A stretch of DNA of 64,000 nucleotides from Moduliflexus sp964602655 (lineage in GTDB: Bacteria > Moduliflexota > Moduliflexia > Moduliflexales > Moduliflexaceae), in NCBI GenBank assembly GCA_964602655.1, contig CAZRSF010000012.1:1-64000 (forward strand), in the 5' to 3' direction. Of the stretch, positions 1-9,196 are shown piece by piece (position 1 is the first letter of the stretch; the number at the start of each line of letters is the position of its first letter). Both the position numbers and the translations under genes were made by a program. A model generated the notes under the pieces. The model had not been told where the DNA came from, searched no databases, and saw only the letters and a program-made list of their open reading frames with translations.

Positions 1-543
1 GCGATAAATGCCGTGAATTTCATCTACCGGAAACACCCAGCGATCATTATCCCCTTGAATCACCATCATGCGTTTATACGTGTTGCGCTCAGGTTCGGCC
101 TGCTGCGGCTCAATCGTTTCCAACCCCAACAAATCTTTGACAGAGACACAGAGCCAGATTTCGCCATGCACGTTAATCACGCCCATCAGCACCGGATTGC
201 GGCGATGCGGAATCGTATGCAGCAGACTTTGCACATATTCGACATCAATAATTTCATCTAACAATTGCGTGGAGATGGCTAACCATTCGCCTTCGATGCG
301 AAAAATGACGACAGAAATCGTGCCGACGAGTTCTTCCTCTTTTTTCAACGCCAGCACGTGCGTCCATTCCTGTTTGTAATTGTCCGGCACCGCGCGTTCC
401 AGCAGCGTTCGTCCGGCTTGCGTGAACACCTCGCAATTTCTGCAATGAATGACGCGTTCTAACTCAGGACAGGTCAAGCGGTCTGCCTGTCCCCACACGC
501 CGATCAGCTTCCAGCAATTGGGCATGGGCTGAGTAATAGACAT
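1..543 (-). CDS. CheW-domain adaptor, WspD-like (partial, 3' end off the left edge)
   Basis: An open frame of 181 codons starts at the ATG at 543 and has no stop before base 1, so the C-terminus is missing. The first ~45 residues form a cysteine-rich preamble (CWKLIGVWG, then CPELERVIHCRNC). I recall this from WspD-type CheW proteins. It is followed by a CheW fold with FRIEGEWLAI, IPHRRNPVLMGVINVHGE and a KDLLGLE strand. CheW proteins couple chemoreceptors to a CheA kinase at the inner membrane. The start is 15 bases after the cheR stop, which implies one operon with the genes to its right. The preamble cysteines could bind a metal, but that is inference. Which CheA it serves cannot be seen, because that gene would lie left of the window. 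Confidence 0.88.
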   Translation of the reverse strand, partial: MSITQPMPNCWKLIGVWGQADRLTCPELERVIHCRNCEVFTQAGRTLLERAVPDNYKQEWTHVLALKKEEELVGTISVVIFRIEGEWLAISTQLLDEIIDVEYVQSLLHTIPHRRNPVLMGVINVHGEIWLCVSVKDLLGLETIEPQQAEPERNTYKRMMVIQGDNDRWVFPVDEIHGIYR

Positions 544-557
544 ACTGTTCATCTCCG

Positions 558-1895
558 TTACGTCTTTTTCCGAATTCGTTCGATACGTTGGCGCAGGCGG
601 GCAGCTTTCCCCGGATCGCCGCGAAATTCTGCCAGCGCCGCCAAATAGCTCAAGGCGTCTTCATGATTGGGATCGAGATAGACGGCCTTGCTGAACCACT
701 CTTCTGCCAGGCGATCCTCTCGTAAGGCTTGATAAATCAAGCCTTTCAGAAAATGCGCGTGGACATGCGCCGCCTCTGTTTTCAGCACGGAATCACACAG
801 CGCGAGCGCCTCTGTCAATTGCCCTTGATCCGCGAGCTGCCGCGCCCGTACAAGGGTCTGCATCATGGTATCCGGCGCGTGACGCCGTTCCTTGCTATCA
901 AGCGTCGGGACGGCAGCTTGAATGCGCGCAGCCGCTTCCTTCGCAGGCGCAGCGTTCGATTGAGAAGAATGCCTCCGCTCGAACACCGACACATAAGGCG
1001 CGACCGGTTTCTGTGGCTGTGGAACATCCGGCACAGGCATTTTCACGCCTTTCTTGCCGTGTTGACGGTCAGCGCTAACAGAGGCGCGCTGAAGCGCTGT
1101 CGCCCTGCGGCAGGCAAACACCCCCGACTCTTGAATCCATTCGAATGGCGCTCCGGCAAACGCCGGGCGTTCCGCATGTCCGACAAACATGACGCCGCTG
1201 ATGCTCAACAGCCGCTCAAGCAGGCTGACAGTCTGATTTTTCGCTGCTGTGCCCAAATAAATCAGCACATTCCGACAGAAAATCACATCATACGGGTCTT
1301 CTTTCGCTAAAAACGCCGGCGCAAGCAAATTTCCTTTCTGAAAATGCACGATCTGCCGCAATGCTGAGCAAATCTGGAATTTATCGCCCTGTGCCTCAAA
1401 AAAACTTTGGCGAAACGAGAAATCCATATCCTTTCCTCGAAAGGATTCTGCGCCGTACAGGCCGATTCGCGCTTTTTCCAACGATTTGGCGCTCACATCC
1501 ACAGCATCAATATGAATCGCCTGCTCGGACAAACCGGCGTCTAACAACGTAATCGCCATCGAATACGGCTCTTCTCCTGTCGAACATGGCAGACTTAACG
1601 CTCGCAGTTTCCGATTGGCGCGACCGGTCATCCACTCTGTTTTCACATAATGCCGCAGAAATTCGAACGAGCGGTAATTACGAAAAAACCACGTTTCGGG
1701 AATGATCACGCTTTCAATCAGTTCTTCCCACTCAGCCTCGGAACGCAGCAGATACGCAGCGTACGCTTCGCGACTCGTCAGGTCGCAGACCTGCATCCGA
1801 GACTGAACGGCCTTTGCGATTGCTTCAGACCCAATCGTGTCGGCGGACAGCCCGATCCGCTCTTCTAACAACCGTTCAACCATGTGCAATGCCAT
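558..1895 (-). CDS. cheR: CheR-type chemoreceptor methyltransferase with TPR tail (WspC-like)
   Basis: Predicted S-adenosylmethionine-dependent glutamate methyltransferase of chemoreceptors, 445 aa. Residues ~1-275 are the CheR domain, with the helical N-terminus (ERIGL...), the SAM-binding motif LPCSTGEEPYSMA and the family signature DVIFCRNVLIYLG. A low-complexity linker (~276-340) follows, then TPR-like helices (~345-440; AHFLKGLIYQALR, WFSKAVYLDPNHEDAL). CheR plus C-terminal TPR is the layout of WspC and FrzF-like proteins and suggests adaptation by protein-protein docking. None of the three receptors here ends in a CheR-tethering pentapeptide. No clear ribosome site precedes the ATG at 1895; the in-frame ATG at 1883 fits family starts equally well. 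It sits between two cheW genes. Confidence 0.93.
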   Translation of the reverse strand: MALHMVERLLEERIGLSADTIGSEAIAKAVQSRMQVCDLTSREAYAAYLLRSEAEWEELIESVIIPETWFFRNYRSFEFLRHYVKTEWMTGRANRKLRALSLPCSTGEEPYSMAITLLDAGLSEQAIHIDAVDVSAKSLEKARIGLYGAESFRGKDMDFSFRQSFFEAQGDKFQICSALRQIVHFQKGNLLAPAFLAKEDPYDVIFCRNVLIYLGTAAKNQTVSLLERLLSISGVMFVGHAERPAFAGAPFEWIQESGVFACRRATALQRASVSADRQHGKKGVKMPVPDVPQPQKPVAPYVSVFERRHSSQSNAAPAKEAAARIQAAVPTLDSKERRHAPDTMMQTLVRARQLADQGQLTEALALCDSVLKTEAAHVHAHFLKGLIYQALREDRLAEEWFSKAVYLDPNHEDALSYLAALAEFRGDPGKAARLRQRIERIRKKT

Positions 1896-1949
1896 GCTGC
1901 GCGTCGCTTTATCATCACGGCGCGCTGCTGCTCAGCCCGCCTTCTGTTA

Positions 1950-2414
1950 TTATTTCATCGCTTCGCCGATCTCGACCGCCGGCGACAGATTCAACGCGCC
2001 TGGCAGCGCCTCGACAGCAATATATTGAATCATCGTATTTCCGTCCACTAACAAGCCCCCAAGATACGGCATGCGCTCCATCGTGATTCCTGAAGAAATC
2101 AACGCGTCGAGCGGCCTCATCACGGCTTCGGTCACACGTTCGGCCATGATGCCGAAAATGGCGGGCGTTCCATCCGGCTTGGCGTAATCAAGCAAAATGA
2201 TGCGCGTACTCAGACGAATATCGCAGGGTTGCTGCTGAATCAACCGCCGCAGATCGATCACCGGCACGATCATCCCGCGATAATTGAACAGCCCGGCAAA
2301 GTAATCCGGCGCATGCGGCAGTTCCTTGAGATTGACCATTGGGGCGATTTCCCGGACGCTATCGCATTTGATCGAATACATCACGTCGCCAAGATAAAAT
2401 AACAGTACTAACAT
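1950..2414 (-). CDS. CheW-like chemotaxis adaptor (WspB-like)
   Basis: A 154-residue single-domain CheW adaptor. The core begins MLVLLFYLGDVMYSI, then VREIAPMV, LPHAPDYFAGLFNYRG and VIDLRRLI, which are the usual CheW beta-barrel strands. The start at 2414 is chosen because AGGGGA lies about six bases upstream. The open frame continues upstream to 2516, but that extension (with MHPQAVFPCPFRAKR) is read-through of the palindromic repeat and is not protein. The gene follows the third chemoreceptor after a 293-base repeat-filled gap and precedes cheR by 54 bases. It would link the receptors to the unseen CheA. Two CheW adaptors flanking CheR is the Wsp arrangement. Confidence 0.92.
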   Translation of the reverse strand: MLVLLFYLGDVMYSIKCDSVREIAPMVNLKELPHAPDYFAGLFNYRGMIVPVIDLRRLIQQQPCDIRLSTRIILLDYAKPDGTPAIFGIMAERVTEAVMRPLDALISSGITMERMPYLGGLLVDGNTMIQYIAVEALPGALNLSPAVEIGEAMK

Positions 2415-2460
2415 ATCATCCCCTATCTTTATTTCGACTTTGTTCGATTCGAATACGTCG

Positions 2461-2580
2461 CGTTTTGCCCTGAAAGGGCAGGGGAATACAGCCTGGGGAT
2501 GCATCCCCAGGAACACAGCTGTTCCCAGCGGTCGAAACCGCTGTCTGTACCCCGCTGCCCTTTCAGGGCAAGGAAAACGA
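2461..2580. repeat. Cloverleaf-like palindromic repeat element
   Basis: About 118 bases built entirely of nested palindromes. An outer stem pairs CGTTTTGCCCTGAAAGGGCA (2461-2480) and the following GGGG.ATACAG with its near reverse complement ending at 2579. Inside are three hairpins in a row: a perfect 20-base palindrome CCTGGGGATGCATCCCCAGG (2493-2512), GGAACA/TGTTCC with loop CAGC, and CAGCGGT/ACCGCTG with loop CGAA. This looks like a dispersed REP/MITE-type unit. Copies elsewhere cannot be seen from this window. It lies between the third chemoreceptor and cheW and contributes a false N-terminal extension to the cheW reading frame. Confidence 0.8.
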
Positions 2581-2601
2581 CATGTAACAAAGTAGAATTA
2601 T

Positions 2602-2691
2602 TATACAGCATTATTCATGGCGATTGAACAGGAGTGCAAAAGCAAGCTTTTGCACTCCTTTCTGTAGTCAATGCTATTGAATAATGCTATA
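2602..2691. repeat. Long inverted repeat (single large hairpin)
   Basis: A 90-base inverted repeat. The core is a perfect stem GGAGTGCAAAAGC/GCTTTTGCACTCC (2631-2658) with a two-base loop. It is extended outward by imperfect arms (TATACAGCATTATTCA on the left, matching TATAGCATTATTCAA on the reverse complement of the right). No T-run follows it on the minus strand, so it does not look like a simple terminator for the receptor gene that stops at 2708. It may be a small non-autonomous element or an mRNA-processing hairpin. Confidence 0.7.
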
Positions 2692-2707
2692 CCAATGGTA
2701 TTATCTG

Positions 2708-4798
2708 CTACGTCATTCTTGTGTCAAGAGGATTCTCATCACGTAATTTGAAACGCGCGACATGCGTGGTTAAGCGTTTGACCGCGTCATTCAATTGCCC
2801 AATCGCTGAAAATGTCTCATGCAGCGAATCCCGCGTCTGCTGCATTTCTTCATTCAAATGCAGCGCAATGTCATTGATTTTTCGGGCATTGTCCGCCTGT
2901 TGTTCCATCGCGTCGTTGACCGTCTCAAAATTCGGCGCCAATCCCTGCGCCTGCTGAATAATTTTCCGCAATTCGCCACTGATTCGATCAACAGTTTCCG
3001 TACTGTGGCGCACGTCGGAGAGGAATTCCTGGATGCCGTTGACCCCGGCAGAGACAGCGGATTGCATCTCAACCACCATGCGCTCGATATCCAGCGTCGC
3101 GCCTGCGGTCTGGTCGGCTAACCGGCGAATTTCCCGCGCCACAATCGTAAATCCGCGCCCGTGTTCACCGGCTTTTTCCGCTTCGATGGCGGCATTCAGC
3201 GAGAGCAGGTTCGTCTGATCCGCCACTTTCGCAATGGTGGTCACGACCGATGTAATGTTCTCGGTTTTTTCCTGGATGCCTCCCAGTCTTAGCGAAATCG
3301 CTCGTGACGCCTCTTCCATCTGTTCCATCACGCCAGCCATTCGCGTCAAATCCTGCTGCCCGCTCGTCGCAAATCGGGCGGTTTCCTGCGACTTCGCCGC
3401 CACATCCTGCATCGTGTTGACCAGATTTGCAGCGACATCCGCGATTTGCAGCACGGCATCCACCACGTTTTCCGTCGAAACGACTTGCGCACTCACAATC
3501 GCATCCTGTTCTTTCGCGCTGGCGGAGAGTTGCGCCACCGACGAGGAGATTTGAATTCCGGCAGAATGCACCTGTTCGACAATGCCGCGTAATTGCCCGA
3601 CCATGCGGTTGAAACGGATAACTAACATGCCGAATTCATCACGGCTGATCAGTTGCGCCTGTTGCTGCAAATCGCCATTTGCGACGGCTTCAATCGCCGC
3701 CAGAATACTCTTCAGCGCTTGCATGGGGCGGCGGCTGAACAAAAATGACACCGAAAATGTCAGTCCAAGCGCGCAGGCAGAGACGACAGATAACGTCAGA
3801 ATCACCTGAAGGCGCGCCTGTTGTTCGATGGTTTGTGACAGATTGACCGTTATCATACCGAGAAAACTGCCGCGCTCTGTCAATTGGCAGCGCCCCTGAG
3901 AATAGCGCTCGTACTCAATCGTGACCGGAAGGATCGGAATCGCGCGCCGATCTGCGAGCATCTCATCGCACGCCTGGCTTGTGCCAATCAACGCTTTCGG
4001 AAGGATTCTCTGACTTTGTAATGTGCCGACACTCAAACGTTCTCCGGCAAAGACATTGATGTCGGCCTGCCCCAACCGCGCATACCGTTCGATGCTTTCC
4101 TGCGTGAAAAAAACCTCAATCACCAGCACTCCCAACAATCTATCGGTGTAATACGAATGAAAAATCGGCGCAGTGATTTTCATGCCGAGCATGTCGCCTT
4201 CTCTGACCATGCCGGTTTCAATCGTTGTCGGGAATGTATCCGGGTACGTCGTTGCCACCTCGAAGGGCAGCGCCGCATCGTTGATCGGCTGTCCCGAAAG
4301 CAGTTTCGACTGAAGATTCGGATCATCCATCGGCAGATACGTGTCCTTGCCGGAAACAGAAAGGACATAGCCGCCGATGGTTTGCTGGTCGCCATCGCGT
4401 TTGCACACCACCAGCAAGCGCCCGTCGTTTCCGTATAGGGCGAGGCGATCAGCAAACACGATTTCCTGCACTTTCAGGAGTTCTGCGGCTAATCCGGTCA
4501 GATGGAATGCGATAGGTCGCACGGCGATCAGCCGGTTCTCTTCTTGAAGAAAGAGATCAATCGAGCCTTTGAGCCGAGTATCTTTACCGAGGAATTCGTC
4601 AATTTGCCGGACGTAGGTTTGTATTTGATTGCGAACGCCATCGAAAAAGACCTCGTACACCACGCGAATCTGCTGCTGCGATTCTTTCTGCAACGCATCC
4701 TGCATGAGCCAATAATAGCTCCCGGACATCGCCGCCGCCGTCAGCAGCACGAGTCCACCGCATAAGGCGAGAAATTTTGCGCGTAATGAAATCGTCAT
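2708..4798 (-). CDS. Methyl-accepting chemotaxis protein 3 of the tandem (WspA-type signalling domain)
   Basis: A 696-residue transmembrane receptor. TM1 is ~9-30, a periplasmic Cache-like sensor ~31-330, TM2 ~332-355, HAMP ~356-410 and a long coiled-coil signalling domain to the end. The hairpin tip at ~528-570 carries VADQTNLLSLNAAIEAEKA and GRGFTIVAREIRRLADQTA, which contact CheA/CheW. The sensor resembles that of the first receptor of the cluster (YGNDGRLLVVC versus YGADGRLLACY). There is a strong ribosome site, GGAGGAGGT, just before the ATG at 4798. The stop of the second receptor is 32 bases upstream of this start, so they are co-transcribed. There is no CheR-binding pentapeptide. The ligand is unknown. 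Confidence 0.93.
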   Translation of the reverse strand: MTISLRAKFLALCGGLVLLTAAAMSGSYYWLMQDALQKESQQQIRVVYEVFFDGVRNQIQTYVRQIDEFLGKDTRLKGSIDLFLQEENRLIAVRPIAFHLTGLAAELLKVQEIVFADRLALYGNDGRLLVVCKRDGDQQTIGGYVLSVSGKDTYLPMDDPNLQSKLLSGQPINDAALPFEVATTYPDTFPTTIETGMVREGDMLGMKITAPIFHSYYTDRLLGVLVIEVFFTQESIERYARLGQADINVFAGERLSVGTLQSQRILPKALIGTSQACDEMLADRRAIPILPVTIEYERYSQGRCQLTERGSFLGMITVNLSQTIEQQARLQVILTLSVVSACALGLTFSVSFLFSRRPMQALKSILAAIEAVANGDLQQQAQLISRDEFGMLVIRFNRMVGQLRGIVEQVHSAGIQISSSVAQLSASAKEQDAIVSAQVVSTENVVDAVLQIADVAANLVNTMQDVAAKSQETARFATSGQQDLTRMAGVMEQMEEASRAISLRLGGIQEKTENITSVVTTIAKVADQTNLLSLNAAIEAEKAGEHGRGFTIVAREIRRLADQTAGATLDIERMVVEMQSAVSAGVNGIQEFLSDVRHSTETVDRISGELRKIIQQAQGLAPNFETVNDAMEQQADNARKINDIALHLNEEMQQTRDSLHETFSAIGQLNDAVKRLTTHVARFKLRDENPLDTRMT

Positions 4799-4830
4799 GC
4801 GACCTCCTCCGTTCCGTCAGTCGAACGCTA

Positions 4831-6903
4831 CTAATCAATCTGAAAACGCGACACTTCCTTCTGTAAACCTCTGGCCGCATCATTCAACTGTTCGATGGCC
4901 GAATACGTTTCATGCAGCGCTTCTCGTGTTTGATCCATTTCCTCGCTCAAGTTCGTCATTAAGCTATTGATGCGCTGTCCATTCTGGGATTGCTGCCCCA
5001 TCGCCCCATTGACTTCGTCGAAATTCGGCGCGAGCGCCTGGACTTGATCGATAATCAACGTCAATTGCATACTGATTTTCCCCACGTCTTCCGCGCTATG
5101 CCGGACTTCTGCGATAAACTTGTCCATTTCCATGATGCCGGACGAGACGGCGGACTGCATCTCCTGCACCATGCGATCTATATCCAGCGTCGCCACCGCT
5201 GTCTGATCGGCCAACCGCCGAATTTCGCGCGCCACGACCGTAAATCCGCGCCCGAATTCGCCCGCTTTTTCGGCTTCGATTGAGGCATTCAACGACAGTA
5301 AATTCGTTTGTTCCGCGACTTTATTAATGGTCGTGACCACTGTCGTGATATTTTCCGCTTTTTCGCTGATGGCTTCCAAACGCCCGGAAATCGAGCGCGA
5401 CGCGTCTTCCATGTGTCGCATCGCTTCTTCCATGTGCAGCAGGTCGGACTGCCCTTTGTTCGCAAATCCGGTCGCATTACCCAACATCGAGGCGACATTC
5501 TGCATCGTGTCCGCCAAATGCGTCGAGAGTTCGGAAATCTCTTTGACAGCGGCCACGACATGACTGGTCGAGGCGACTTGATTCGCCATCGTCGCTTCCT
5601 GTTCTTTCGCTGTCGCCGACAATTCGGTCGCCGACGATGTCACCTGAATGCCGGAATGCTGCACCTGTCCCACGATTTCGCGAAACGCGCGGAGCATCTC
5701 ATTCAAATACGCAGAAAGCGAGGAGATTTCGCGGAGGGACGATTGTTCGTCGAATGTCACGTTCAAGTCGAAGTTCGACAGCCGCTTGACCCGCGCGCCC
5801 ATGTCGCGAATCGGCGCAGTCAAGGTGTTCGCGAACAGCGCCGACGTCACAATCGCCAGCAGCAGGACGCCCGCAAAAATCAGACTGATCTGATAGCCTA
5901 AACGACGCATCGGCGCGCGTAATTCATCTATATACACAGATGAGGCGATATACCAGCCGAATGGCTCGAAGTACGTCACATGCGATTGCTTGGAAAAGCG
6001 ATACTCGCCGGGATGATCCGGGCGATCCCACAGATATTCGAACGGAACATTCGGCGTGCTGGCCGCCGCAATAAGCTCATCGAACAACAGATTACCGGTG
6101 GTCGGATTTTTAAGGGTTGCCAATTCATCGCCTTTCAGCGAGGGATGAATGATAATCTGCTTCTCGCGATCGAACACGAACAGGTATCCGGTGTTCGCAA
6201 TGGTAATTCGCGCAAATGCTTTCCGCAGATCGTCAATCATGACATCCATCCAGCGCAGTGATTCCTTTGTGATGTCGTCAATATAAAACCCCGTTCCAAA
6301 CGCCCATTCCCATTCCGGGAAATTTTTAACATAGGAGAGCTTTTCCACCGGTTCTTCCGTTCCGAGACGTTTCCACCAGTAGGAATAATAGCCGCTGCCC
6401 TGCTTGCGAGCGATTTCGACCATCGGCGGCACGATCAGATTGCCGTTGACATCTTTGGTCTGCGAAAAATCCGCGCCGTGCAGTTTGTCGTCAGGATGGG
6501 AAATCAGCGTTGATTGATAATTCGACACCCAGAAATAATCATTTTCGCCATAGCGGAATTGGCGCAGATTTTCCAGCACTTCGCGTTGCGCCTCGTCTTT
6601 GGTACGCACACCATTCTGCGCGTCCTGATAGGCGCTGCGGACAATCGTTTCCTGAATCGCCACCAAATCCCGCAGTTTCCGTTGATACGATTCGAGCATG
6701 GTCGCGTTAAAATGCGTGAGGTTCTTCTGCTGGTCTTCGATGGCAACGATGGCGAGCATCATGGCATTTTGCGCATTTTCGTTGGCGCTGACCTGCATCG
6801 CGCGTTCTGTTGCGCGTCGCGAAAAATACAACACGGTCACAAATGTCACAATAAACAACCCGATCATCACAATCAATAATTTGGCGCGTAATGACTTGAA
6901 CAT
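4831..6903 (-). CDS. Methyl-accepting chemotaxis protein 2 of the tandem (double-Cache sensor)
   Basis: A 690-residue receptor. TM1 is ~8-28, then a large periplasmic double-Cache sensor with two repeats of the same type (YFWVSNYQSTLISHPDD at ~140 and GYLFVFDREKQIIIHPS at ~245). TM2 is ~334-360, followed by HAMP and the coiled-coil signalling domain. The tip at ~530-572 (VAEQTNLLSLNASIEAEKA, GRGFTVVAREIRRLADQTA) matches its neighbours closely, while the sensor does not. The family fits dCache_2-type domains, which often bind small organic ligands; the ligand here is not predictable. GGGGAG precedes the ATG at 6903. It is the middle gene of three co-oriented receptors and probably shares their kinase. 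Confidence 0.93.
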   Translation of the reverse strand: MFKSLRAKLLIVMIGLFIVTFVTVLYFSRRATERAMQVSANENAQNAMMLAIVAIEDQQKNLTHFNATMLESYQRKLRDLVAIQETIVRSAYQDAQNGVRTKDEAQREVLENLRQFRYGENDYFWVSNYQSTLISHPDDKLHGADFSQTKDVNGNLIVPPMVEIARKQGSGYYSYWWKRLGTEEPVEKLSYVKNFPEWEWAFGTGFYIDDITKESLRWMDVMIDDLRKAFARITIANTGYLFVFDREKQIIIHPSLKGDELATLKNPTTGNLLFDELIAAASTPNVPFEYLWDRPDHPGEYRFSKQSHVTYFEPFGWYIASSVYIDELRAPMRRLGYQISLIFAGVLLLAIVTSALFANTLTAPIRDMGARVKRLSNFDLNVTFDEQSSLREISSLSAYLNEMLRAFREIVGQVQHSGIQVTSSATELSATAKEQEATMANQVASTSHVVAAVKEISELSTHLADTMQNVASMLGNATGFANKGQSDLLHMEEAMRHMEDASRSISGRLEAISEKAENITTVVTTINKVAEQTNLLSLNASIEAEKAGEFGRGFTVVAREIRRLADQTAVATLDIDRMVQEMQSAVSSGIMEMDKFIAEVRHSAEDVGKISMQLTLIIDQVQALAPNFDEVNGAMGQQSQNGQRINSLMTNLSEEMDQTREALHETYSAIEQLNDAARGLQKEVSRFQID

Positions 6904-6971
6904 AACAATCTCCCCTCACCTCAAGACGTTGACGTTTTTCTTGTTCCTGAACACATGCGCGCAAGCTGCGC

Positions 6972-9047
6972 TTACACTTTGAATCTCGAAACCTCGTTCT
7001 GCAAACCTTTGGCGGCGTCATTGAGCCGCGTAATCACGTCGAATGCTCCGTGTAACGACTCCATGGTCTGCTGCATCTGATTGCTTAAGTCAACAATGAC
7101 TTCATGAATCTGCTGCGCATTCTCGGCCTGATGCCCCATCACCACGCTGATGTCGGCAAAATTCGGCAGCAACCGCTGCACCTGTTCGATAATCCGAGAA
7201 AGCTGCATCCCGATATGGCTGACATCTTCCGTGCTTTGCCGCACTTCCGCGATAAATCGATCCATTTCGCCGACGCCTTCGCTGACGGCGACTTGCATCG
7301 TCTTGACCATGTCTTCAATATCCAGCGTGGCCACCGCAGTTTGATCGGCCAACCGGCGAATCTCACGCGCGACCACCGCAAAACCTCGCCCGGCGTCACC
7401 GGCCTTTTCCGCTTCGATGGCCGCATTCAGCGACAGAAGATTGGTCTGATCCGCCACGCTGGTAATCGTCGTCACAACGGAGGTGATGCTATCGGCTTTG
7501 TCACTGATAATGGCAAGTTTCTCGGAGATCGTGCTTGATGCGTGACCGATATGCTGAAACACGTCTTCCATGCGCTCCAGATTTTCCTGTCCCTGATTGG
7601 CAAATTCCGCTGTCTCTTGCGCTGTCGCTGACACCTGCTGCATGGTGTCTCCCAGCACCCCGGCCACTGACGAAATCGCTTCGACCGCGTTGACGACGTA
7701 GTCGGCAGATTCGACCTGACGAATCATGCTCGAACCTTGTGATTTGATGCTCGCCGCCAATTCGTCGGCAGCGGATGTCACTTGCCGTTCCGCCCCCTGC
7801 ACACATGAGACAATCACGCGTAAGTCCATAATCATGCGATTCACTTGCATCACAAGCGAACCGAGTTCATCCTGACTATAGGCCACCGCCGTATTTCGCA
7901 AGTCGCCTTCGGCCACGATTCGCACGACATCGTCAATCCGGCGAATCGCCGACACCATAGACCGGCTTAACAACGCTGACAGCGCAATCGAGACGATCAA
8001 CGCAATAAGCGTCACGACGACAACAGTGACGAAGAGCTTCGACAACGCCTGATATTCTTGCTGACGCGACACGCTGACTGTCACCGTACCGACCGTTCCT
8101 TTCGCGTTATCGAACACGCAGCGTCCCTGATAATAGTCCTGATTGTCGAACGCAACAGAATAGACCGGAATTTCGCGCGGGCGAGCCATCATCTCTTCGC
8201 AACGCGCCGCTTGTTCGTCAGTATTCGCGACCATCGGGAACGCGGTCAATGTTCCTAAAATCCACTGTGAGCCGACAAACAGGTTGATTTCAGCGTTTGT
8301 CAGCGCAGCATACCAGTCCACCGTCTGTTGTGTATATAACATGTCGCCAACAAGCATTCCTGTGGTCTGTTCGCGAGAGATAATCGGGGTCATCATTCGA
8401 AAGCCGAAACGCCCGGCCTCATAAAAGACATCCATGCTTGCCGCCTCAGAAAGCGAAAACGTGAGCGACGGCGCGATGCCTTCCGGCAACGGTCGTTCAT
8501 GTTCAGACAGATCGTCGGAAAGCAGCCATCCGAACGAGGCCAGCGAGTCAATCGGAAAAAACATATCCTGGCCAGTCACGGATTTTATGTACACGCCTCC
8601 TTTGGAGAGAGATGTTTCATCGGCGTCATAACATGCCAGGAGTCTGCCATCTGCGCCATAAATACTTAGTCGATCCAATGATACGCTTTCTCCAAAGCGC
8701 TGCGCATTATCGAGGGTACTTTTGAGATAGCTGGTCAAAAATTCGACCGAACCTATTCGAGAGGGGTCTTCCATGTATTGTGATGTGGTGAGCTGCAAGA
8801 TCGGCGTCTCAGCGGCAAAATCGGCCAATTTCTGTGTATATGCTGCGGTATTGCGGCGTAATTCCTGAAGGATAATATCGAAGGCGATTCTGATTTGCTG
8901 TTGAAATTCGATATGTTTTTCGTGCTTCGTCAGCGTATAATACGTAATAGATAATCCACTCGTCATGGCAACGACCACGAGCAGAAACATTCCGAAAAAC
9001 TTCAATTGCAATGACTGTTTTGGGGCGATGAACTGCGGCTTTTTCAT
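6972..9047 (-). CDS. Methyl-accepting chemotaxis protein 1 of the tandem
   Basis: A 691-residue receptor with TM1 at ~17-39, a periplasmic Cache-like sensor, TM2 ~334-360, HAMP and a signalling coiled coil. The tip at ~530-572 reads VADQTNLLSLNAAIEAEKA and GRGFAVVAREIRRLADQTA, the WspA/MCP consensus. The C-terminus LQNEVSRFKV is nearly shared with the second receptor. The sensor is homologous over much of its length to that of the third receptor, which points to duplication within the cluster. It is the first gene of the chemosensory operon. The ribosome site before 9047 is weak. No convincing sigma-70 promoter was found in the 150 bases upstream, although TTGACA occurs at 9182-9187 on the minus strand. 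Confidence 0.93.
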   Translation of the reverse strand: MKKPQFIAPKQSLQLKFFGMFLLVVVAMTSGLSITYYTLTKHEKHIEFQQQIRIAFDIILQELRRNTAAYTQKLADFAAETPILQLTTSQYMEDPSRIGSVEFLTSYLKSTLDNAQRFGESVSLDRLSIYGADGRLLACYDADETSLSKGGVYIKSVTGQDMFFPIDSLASFGWLLSDDLSEHERPLPEGIAPSLTFSLSEAASMDVFYEAGRFGFRMMTPIISREQTTGMLVGDMLYTQQTVDWYAALTNAEINLFVGSQWILGTLTAFPMVANTDEQAARCEEMMARPREIPVYSVAFDNQDYYQGRCVFDNAKGTVGTVTVSVSRQQEYQALSKLFVTVVVVTLIALIVSIALSALLSRSMVSAIRRIDDVVRIVAEGDLRNTAVAYSQDELGSLVMQVNRMIMDLRVIVSCVQGAERQVTSAADELAASIKSQGSSMIRQVESADYVVNAVEAISSVAGVLGDTMQQVSATAQETAEFANQGQENLERMEDVFQHIGHASSTISEKLAIISDKADSITSVVTTITSVADQTNLLSLNAAIEAEKAGDAGRGFAVVAREIRRLADQTAVATLDIEDMVKTMQVAVSEGVGEMDRFIAEVRQSTEDVSHIGMQLSRIIEQVQRLLPNFADISVVMGHQAENAQQIHEVIVDLSNQMQQTMESLHGAFDVITRLNDAAKGLQNEVSRFKV

Positions 9048-9196
9048 TCAGATGCCATCCCGAAGCAATGATGTATCACACGATCTCGAACGATTGAAGA
9101 GAAACTGCGCTGCATGAAATACGCTATCGTATCCGTTGAGAGAAGTCAAAAGAAATTTAGCGGAAAAGTTGAGGAAATGTTTGTCAAGCTGCTGAG

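Noticed and set aside
2415..2516. 34-residue N-terminal extension of the CheW at 1950-2414
   Set aside because: It is translation of the palindromic repeat; a good ribosome site marks the later ATG.
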